Assembly: GCF_910592395.1 (NCBI RefSeq)
Contig: NC_088326.1
Coordinates: 7,259,001 to 7,323,000 of the forward strand
Direction: 5' to 3'
Source of the DNA: Lineus longissimus
Lineage: Eukaryota; Nemertea; Pilidiophora; Heteronemertea; Lineidae
DNA length: 64,000 bases
In this document: piece by piece, positions 56,829-64,000 of the stretch
How the letters are laid out: each line of letters begins with the position of its first letter
Numbering within the stretch: the first letter of the stretch is position 1
Notes under the pieces: generated by a model
What the model was told of the DNA's origin: nothing
The model's input: the letters and a program-made list of their open reading frames with translations, nothing else
Databases searched by the model: none
Program-made: the position numbers and the translations under genes

Positions 56829-57965
56829 GTTTCATCAATCATTATAGTTCTGCTTCCCATTTCAAACTCAAAAAGCATCTTTTTCTCACAATCCTCATTC
56901 AATGAACTACCTTTCAAAAACAATCTATCACACATTCTTATTGTCTCGTTAACTAAGAAAAATCCGTCCTTGTTCTTAAATGATAGTAAAGACGGTAGAG
57001 TTAAGTCCAGATTTGGCATTTGCCTCTCTCTGCAACTTAAAATATGACGTTGGCCATCGCCATCGGATGGTCAGATGGCGGGCGGGCATAAACTTTGCTC
57101 TGGTGAAAATAAAATAACCAGTGTTCCTAATCGCGTAACGGTTTTCATATTCGTTTCACATCGTCCCTTTAACCAACGCATTGTCCTTTTTCGTTTCGTT
57201 ATCATAACATCCATCCGGTTTAACTGTTGTATGATGCAAAATATACAGCAAATCAAGTCTGTAAGATAAAATGTCGCAGTCCCAATGCATCTTTCCTTCT
57301 CTCTTTTCTCTAACAATCCATAGGGAGTCTTGTGAAAATTCTGGCCATTTCATTCATTATCGGTATACAGCATGCTGTTTTTCTGTTCAAAATAAAGTGT
57401 TAGGCTTGGCTGACACATCAAACACAAGATTTCTACCATAGCACACAATTCGATTGCTCTCTGACTCTCAACATTCTAAGACAGATTCATCGGGGTTTAC
57501 GCAAAATCGTGAAATTAAAGCTGAACTGTATGAACAAAAAACAGAAGCGTCCTAAAAAGACCACCGCCCCTAGAAATATGGTATTTTATGTGCTGGTCAA
57601 GCCAATTGAAGACTGGCTTTGTTATGGCTTGCAGTACGCTACCTGGTGCGGAAGTAGTCTATTAATTTGAAGTAAGGTAATTTTTAAGTTAAAATAGGAT
57701 TTGATGACCTTTTTTACGCCTGAAATGTTGTTTTACTGCATCAAAATTGCTTTTTAAAAAAACATTGTACCTCCTTTTCATTCAGTCCTAGCGGAAACAT
57801 TGCCTATGGGTCTACACTTCACGTCCATGTTAGTCAATACGCATACTGAAAGAGGGTCTAGTAGTGAGAAATCCGAACCTCCGCATGGCCAGCACACAGC
57901 CACACTACCCACCTGGCATACATGTATTCAAATTCAATGTGAATTCTTTAACTTCTTTTTTTCAG
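56829..57965. other. No gene recognised
   Basis: Short frames only. An upstream exon of the integrase-core gene should lie here or before, but none can be supported. Confidence 0.45.
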
Positions 57966-60900
57966 AATACCTGCAGGTGTACGGTCAGGATTTCATTCTC
58001 AACGTACTTGGAGTGGTCAAGTTGGCCCCCCAGCCTATGCAATTGGAATTTTTGTTTGACCTCGATTTCACTGTTCCAAGGATTGCAGCTATGCTACATG
58101 TTTCTGTATCAACAGTGCGCCGCAGGTTGAGGTAAGTCATTTTGCTCAAAACTCATGATATAGCATGTCTAGAGCCAAGAGGCAATAAATAATGCAGGCT
58201 ACTGTGGGCTATATTATTAATACTTATTTTAGGCCATTCAACAAAAAATACATGTACTTGTCAACAGTCAGTCAACTTGATAATAGTTGGTGGGGTGGAC
58301 CTTTGATAATCAATATTTGAGCCCCTAAGAACCTGACTGGGCCATCCCATCTTCGTGTTCTTTAGAGATAATGGGACTCAAAGTTTTCAGTCCTTTGTCT
58401 TGTCATACAGGTAATTGGAAATGCGAAATACCGGGTGGCCAAAAATAAACGTTTTGAACTTGGATCTCAAAACTAATTTGAATTCTCGGGTGTCTTGAAA
58501 ATTTACACAGGGAATTAACATGGATTAAATTGGCTGCTGAATGTTGTTAAAAATTACATAGTCATTGTCATAGCTAAAACTGTACATAAAAACTAAGCAG
58601 TTGCACATGTTTCAAAAAACCCAAATTAGCTTGTCTGGCGGGATATTTCCTTCTTCAAAAACCACACCCCTGACAGCTAATATTGTGAAACGGAAATTCC
58701 TATCTGTATTTTTAGCTCAGCTGACTAAGTCAGCCGAGCTTGTCAAATAAGTTGTTCAGTGGCGTCCGTCTGTCCATCCATGCATCCATCCATCTGTCCG
58801 TTAAACCCATGGTGCACATTTTGTAACCGTAAGACCTGGAGACTTCAATTTTGCATTTCTGGATACTTCTGGTCAAACTCTACTTTCAAAACAAAATTTG
58901 TCGCCATTCGACCTACTTCCTGCGAGCGAGAGTGCATGAAGGAAACTGGCCTATCGGCCTAGGAGCAGCAGAATTAGTCGAAATATGCTCTAATATTAAG
59001 ATAAAATTCTTAAAAATCTATTTTATTGAGAAAAAGTTCAAAATTTTAACAGGAGAGGGCGCTACCTGCCTTTTAATTATTTCTGCCGATTCAAATTCCC
59101 GCCCGATGACGTCAGCCATCAATGAAGTCTCCTATTTGCCAGTTCTCAAAACATGGCAGCTACACAACAAAAGCAGTAGCTCCAGGAATAAATCACTGTT
59201 CACTTCAGCTTCGTAATCGATTGTACCCCCACTTTATTGTGTTTTGTGTGGTGTTCCTATTCAATCAACGATGTAAGGCCTTATTATGTTGGTTTTAATT
59301 GAGAAGGTGCATTATAAGCGGCGTACGAAATACCGAAGCGGAGACAAAATGGCGGCATGTTGTTTACGCTATGTGCAATAATCTTGGAGCTCAATGACAC
59401 TCAAGTACCCAATTTTCTGCTTAAAAAGTAGTCTGGTAGGCGATATTATCACTAGTTCGTTTCAGTGGTAGTCATAAGGTCTTTAGGGACTAAATTCAGA
59501 AATTAGTTCTTGAATATTTGGCGACATTTCTGTGAAAACGATATCGGAAGTGCATGCTCTGTTCGCGATGACATCGCCGATGTATTTTGAAGTGGAGAAT
59601 TCCCACAGTATGTGTACCCAATTTTCTGCTTAAAAAGTAGTCTGGTAGGCGATATTATCACTAGTTCGTTTCAGTGGTAGTCATAAGGTCTTTAGGGACT
59701 AAATTCAGAAATTAGTTCTTGAATATTTGGCGACATTTCTGTGAAAACGATATCGGAAGTGCATGCTCTGTTCGCGATGACATCGCCGATGTATTTTGAA
59801 GTGGAGAATTCCCACAGTATGTGCAGTGAATCGGCATGATTCTGTTCGCCTATTATGTTTTAGTTCTACGATTCTTTCATGAGTAAAAAGTAGACATTCT
59901 AAGCAATACAATAATGTCACTCCCATAAAAATTGATTGGAAATTGAGGGAGCTACGGCATTCTCTTCGGCAACTGGCAGCGCTGAAAAAATACATTGCAT
60001 ACTGTACAATACCAAATGGCACATTTTAAAAAGCGCTCATTGGACAACGTAGGGAATCACCAGAAATGACGTCATCGCTGGTCTCAATAGAAAACTACGG
60101 TGGCGCAGTAGAGCACAAGAAAAGGTTTAGCATTAACTTCGTCATGCAAGCTTCAGCAACAAAATGATTTCTCATGAATGATTTATTTGATCATCATCAG
60201 CTTGTTTCCCCTGATAGATAAAAAAATGATTTACAATTTCCATCAAAGTTTTCTATTTTGTGTATAGTCACATGTTATTTAACTGGCAAGGAGCCAAGCA
60301 GTTTTGAATATTCGCGGGAAAATACTTCGTACTTGTAAACGAGGCTATGACAATGAGTATCCTCATTCATGGCATAAACTTCATGTTTCGGTAAATATTT
60401 TCATACGATGATTTCACCCGAATTATGGTCAGGATTGAGGAATGAACAGTGGCATAATTATGTCAACCAAAAACATTGGTACCGTAGTGAACGCAAAAGG
60501 ATATCAAATACCATGGAGCATGCCATTTTCATGCATAATGAACTAAACACCCTGAAGATATTAATGATATTAACTCAGCTGAGCGCCAGGCCCTTGGGCC
60601 TCTTGTTCTTGCTTTGCGATACTCCTTAAAGTTCTACCTTTATGTGAGGTAGTGGCAAAGTATTGGGGGACACAAATTTTATGTTAATGTCGGAAAGCAT
60701 GGCGCGGTGACGTCGTGGTTTGCTCTGTTGCTTGCGCATGCGCGGTAGGCTGTCCGCAAGTTTCGAATAAATTAAGATTTATAACCCAATTTGCGTCCAA
60801 ACAAATACGTTTTTCTCTCCGTTTCATTACAGGTGAGTTACCTAAAATTATCATTTTTGTATGTCGCAGCACTTGTAGGTCATGCATGTTTGTACTTTTT

Positions 60901-62598
60901 ATAAGTTTGATGTATTTGTACAGAGTTATAGTCGAGTTTGTTGAGCGTCAGGTCTCGGTCCGCTTGAAAGTGTCAGGATGCGGCCGAGCGTAGTTTCGTC
61001 AACTCCGGGTTTTTGATAATATCTATCGGTTATTATCTTCAAATGTTAATATTTAGTGCTCCTGTGAGTCGCACTAATATGTACCGTCCATTAGGAATAG
61101 GTTTGAATACATTTGATGCTTGTTTTATTTCGTAATTTGACATTTTGTATCGCGCACAGAGTGCGTCGCGATGTCAACAGTGCAATGTGCGTCCGTTCTA
61201 TTTTGGTTGGGCGACGCTCTGATTGGTCGCGGGCGGGGTCACGGGGTTGTCAAAAGGTCATGTTGCCATATTTGGAAATCGGTCGCACCATATTTGTAAA
61301 AGCGTACATTAATTATTTTATGTTAAACAGGGGAATTCCCATCATTCTGATGATGCTTGTAGCGGGTTGTTTGAATATTATATAGATGTCTGAAGCTTTT
61401 ATGGTTTGACGGAAATTATATAACGTTGTATAAGGTCATGGTTTTGTACTTATATTGTAGATTTGGGTAAAATCCATGTGTATATAAACTTTATATCAGG
61501 CTTTAGGCCTACCAGTTCTGCTGGTTTATTCTGAGTTATCTTGATTTACTGTAATTCATAGATTCATAGACGACATTTCCAGAGGTTAAAGCCATGTCAT
61601 GTCGCTAGATATTTATGCTAAAGCATATCTATGTTTGTATTTGTTGTATATATGTAAATATCAATGGTCCGCAAGTTTCGAATAAATTAAGATTTATAAC
61701 CCAATTTACGTCCAAACAAATACGTTTTTCTCTCCGTTTCATTACAGAACCTCGGTAACATTTACTTGGGCCTAAACGGGTCATGTATTATGCCGGGTGT
61801 TCGATCCACCTTACAATGTAATGTAAGATGTTGATGGATTGAAAACTCTTGTTGTCTGTTTCCCTGGTTGACTCATTTTGTTTAGTTGTCCCTGGTCGCT
61901 CGCAGAGAAAATACCTGCCGTCCGTCCATCTGTACGGCCACTTGTGAGCGCGAAATCCGTAGAAGTAAGCCAGGTATCAAATTAAAAACACCCGACTGAG
62001 AATATTTTTTTCATAATAGATATTTAGCTTCGTTTTCACCACTGAGGTTTGGGTGAGACAACCAAAACCGCTTGGGTTGGTGCAAAAGCATTTAAAACAC
62101 AAAAGCATTTAAAACACCACATAAGTCGATATTTAATTTGAGATGTTTTTAGAATAGAAATTGATACCTCACTGTCGGTATTGATTGTCTCACCCAAACC
62201 GCTCGGGTGGAGCCAAAATATTGGCCAAAACCGCGTCATAGCGAGGTTTTGGTCTACATAGATTCTGATAGATTCTCGGAAACATTCTGTATTATTATAT
62301 CTTTCAGATATTATTCCTTGTCATACAGATTGCGTCGTACCAGGATAAACAATACGCAACTTGATGCAGTTGTCCGCACCATCTGTTCCTTCAATCGACA
62401 TCTTGGCTACAGATTAGTTCACGCCAGGCTTGTAAGCGAGAATATCTGTGTTTCTCGGCAGCGAGTTAGAGATAGTATGCTTCGAGTAGACCCGACATCG
62501 GTGGCATTAAGGTGGTGTCATTCAATTAGGAGGCGTTCATACAGGGTTGCAGGACCAAATTCCATTTGGCATATAGATGGGAACCATAAGTTGATTAG
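57966..62598 (+). CDS. Integrase-core-domain protein, two internal exons (partial)
   Basis: Exon A 57966-58131 (acceptor TTTTTTTCAG, donor TTGAG|GTAAGT) encodes a helix-turn-helix end: VPRIAAMLHVSVSTVRRRL. Exon B 62308-62598 (acceptor TATCTTTCAG, donor GATTAG|GTATGT) continues in phase with TQLDAVVRTICS, ALRWCHSIRRRSYRVAG and NSIWHIDGNHKLIR. That last motif is the hallmark of a widespread multi-exon animal protein family with an rve-like integrase core (PF24764-like), where the Asp of WHIDGNHK is catalytic. The remaining core is not found to the window end, so the gene is partial or truncated. The 4.2-kb intron contains the element at 58714-60607. Function in the host is unknown; a TE origin is likely. 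Confidence 0.72.
58714..60607 (+). mobile_element. Hairpin-ended element AGCTCAGCTGAC...GGGCCTCTTGTT, copy 2
   Basis: Starts AGCTCAGCTGACTAAGTCAG after five T residues, then GTCCATCC-rich sequence and TTTTGTAACCGTAAGACC; ends ACTCAGCTGAGCGCCAGG and GGCCCTTGGGCCTCTTGTT at 60607. Same ends as 12531-15217. No coding domain. A recent 209-bp tandem duplication lies inside. Confidence 0.72.
59405..59822. repeat. Tandem duplication, 2 x 209 bp
   Basis: GTACCCAATTTTCTGCTTAA starts at 59405 and 59614; both run to TTCCCACAGTATGTG and are practically identical. Confidence 0.96.
60753..60832 (+). repeat. 80-bp repeat ending in a splice-acceptor-like sequence, copy 1
   Basis: TCCGCAAGTTTCGAATAAAT to TTTCTCTCCGTTTCATTACAG, then GTGAGT at 60833. 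The second copy is 61668-61747. The junction CAG|GTGAGT has the form of a recursive splice site inside the integrase-gene intron. Confidence 0.75.
61668..61747 (+). repeat. 80-bp repeat, copy 2
   Basis: Nearly identical to 60753-60832 but followed by AACCTCGGTAACATT, with no donor directly after CAG. Confidence 0.9.
62044..62208. repeat. Inverted repeat GGTTTGGGTGAGACAA
   Basis: GGTTTGGGTGAGACAA and TTGTCTCACCCAAACC flank about 130 bp that includes a 15-base direct repeat AAAGCATTTAAAACAC. MITE-like, without a clear target duplication. Confidence 0.65.
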
Positions 62599-62659
62599 GT
62601 ATGTACCATCACCAAGTCCATTAACTTTTCAATTTCCGTTCAAAAGAGAACTCTGGTAA

Positions 62660-62940
62660 AAACATTTTTGGTATGTATTTTGGGTGTGACTAGAGGAAAG
62701 TTCATTTCAAAAAAGGGACTTGTTTGATTCTTGATATATAACACCTGGGCAGCCACCTTGAAATCAGTTTCTGTCAATTTGAAGTAGAACCATTTGTCAG
62801 GTGAAATTAATTTTTGGTCTGAATGTTGGGGATGACTAGAGGAAAGTTCCTTTCGAAAATTGGCTCATTCGAATCTCGATATGACAACCAGGGTGGCCAT
62901 CTTGAAATCAGTTTCTATCAATTTGCAACACGCCTAATCC
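62660..62940. repeat. Two diverged tandem copies, about 150 bp
   Basis: GACTAGAGGAAAGTTC occurs at about 62689 and 62832, and CTTGAAATCAGTTTCT at 62757 and 62902. The rest to 63904 shows no gene. Confidence 0.75.
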
Positions 62941-63904
62941 GTATTCCCGCACTCCCCATTTCCAAAACAGCATAGTGGATGTCACGTCCACTATCGGCAT
63001 CATTCATAGACCTTTGCTGGAATAAATCATGCTATAATCGAAAAGTGTAATCCTTTACATTATATTACAATGTGTCAATGGTGGTATCAAAATAAAAAAT
63101 ATTTTCATTGTGCAGTTATGAATAAAGTCCTCTAAGTCTAAACACACCTGCGTGTGGTAAAAAAACCTAAAAAGTTCTCAAACTGCTTTTTCCTGCAATG
63201 TAATGAGACTGTTCTTCTGACCAGAATGATGCCGATTGGAAAACTATATTATACATACATGTCTAAATATATTTTTTACTAATTTTGCTAATCAGGTCAC
63301 GTGACCGACCTCAATAATTTAAAAACCAATTTGCATAATGTTTTATCCTGGAAATGAACTATAGTCTTCTGCAAAGAAGTTCTAACTAAGGCTATGTAGG
63401 GGAGCCAAGTGCAAGAATTGTGCAAAAAAAGGGTTTTTAGGTTACAAGTGCTATAAACATTTTTGGGTAGGTACATCCATTCTATGAATTGAGGGGTTTG
63501 CCTAGCCATCTCTTGGAAACTCCTGTTGTGGACCATTATGAGACTCGAAAAAATACCCAAAACGTCATTTGTGTATAGGAATCATTGAAAAATATCATCC
63601 GATGAAGTATCGTCTGAAAGATACATTTTGTTCCCTGATAAATCCAGAATTTTACAGATTAAGCCCCGACACCCTCCACGTGGCCTCCTCCTCTTTCGAT
63701 GAACAAGCCTTGGTGCTCAGTCGTGCGTAGCAGCATGGGTGTCACAGTAGCATCAATGGAAAGCTCATAGCTTCTGATTTACTATGAAGCAATGGCTTGC
63801 CATTGCCAAAAGTGTTAAAATGCATGATCTCATCACATTAACCCTTTTTGCCAGGATTACCTTTTTTCTGGGGCACCCTGTATATTTTAGGTGGGTAAGT
63901 TTTT

Positions 63905-63955
63905 AGCTCACCTCTTAGCAGAGGTGAGCTTATCCCATACCGTGGCGTCCGTCGT

Positions 63956-64000
<45 letters not shown>
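63905..64000 (+). mobile_element. Start of an AGCTCACCTC hairpin-ended element, cut by window end
   Basis: AGCTCACCTCTTAGCAGAGG then TTATCCCATACCGTGGCGTC are identical to 26184 onward, again after five T residues, and run into a (GTC)n microsatellite to the last base. Confidence 0.88.

Overview
The window looks like transposon-dense nuclear DNA of an animal. It has GT-AG introns, BEL/Pao LTR retrotransposons, PIF/Harbinger, Mutator-like (MULE), piggyBac-like and hAT-like DNA transposons, hairpin-ended repeats and several satellites. The repeat types (for example the AGCTCACCTC hairpin repeats with GTC-rich starts) resemble those of marine invertebrates. I cannot fix the phylum from sequence alone. 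No bacterial operons, rRNA or convincing tRNA genes were seen. Nearly all coding capacity belongs to mobile elements. Two gene models may be host-type or domesticated: a secreted-protein exon (49620-51000) and two exons of an integrase-core protein (57966-62598).

Layout. 1-965: 145-bp satellite. 2.5-7.7 kb: decayed BEL/Pao element on the minus strand, split by a small CCGG-flanked insertion. 8.7-12.2 kb: half a foldback element, three more small CCGG-flanked insertions and GTCCGCGGGTT repeats. 12.5-15.2 kb: hairpin-ended element. 16.2-17.7 kb: FLYWCH plus MULE transposase with one stop. 18.7-26.1 kb: three-deep nest of DNA transposons, a Mutator-like transposase gene convergent with a His-Me finger endonuclease gene, then two MITEs. 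26.2-28.8 kb: a second hairpin-ended element, a minisatellite and a 167-bp satellite. 29.3-31.8 kb: MULE-type element holding a TTAA MITE. 32.9-45.9 kb: structurally complete second BEL/Pao element with both LTRs and three later insertions. 46.8-48.2 kb: truncated Harbinger element inside a minisatellite. 48.5-49.3 kb: three-part higher-order repeat. 49.6-51.0 kb: secreted-protein exon cut in two by a foldback element. 51.8-56.8 kb: nearly intact two-gene Harbinger transposon. 58.0-62.6 kb: integrase-core exons with a hairpin-ended element in the intron.

The main result is a readable stratigraphy. Many insertions can be defined to the base because the target duplication, and often an empty paralogous site or a resumed reading frame, is present in the same window. 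The most notable cases are (a) the foldback insertion in a coding exon, (b) the transposase/endonuclease convergent pair, (c) two unrelated small families that both use CCGG as target, and (d) the nested elements at 18.7-22.1 kb with their empty site at 25.6 kb.
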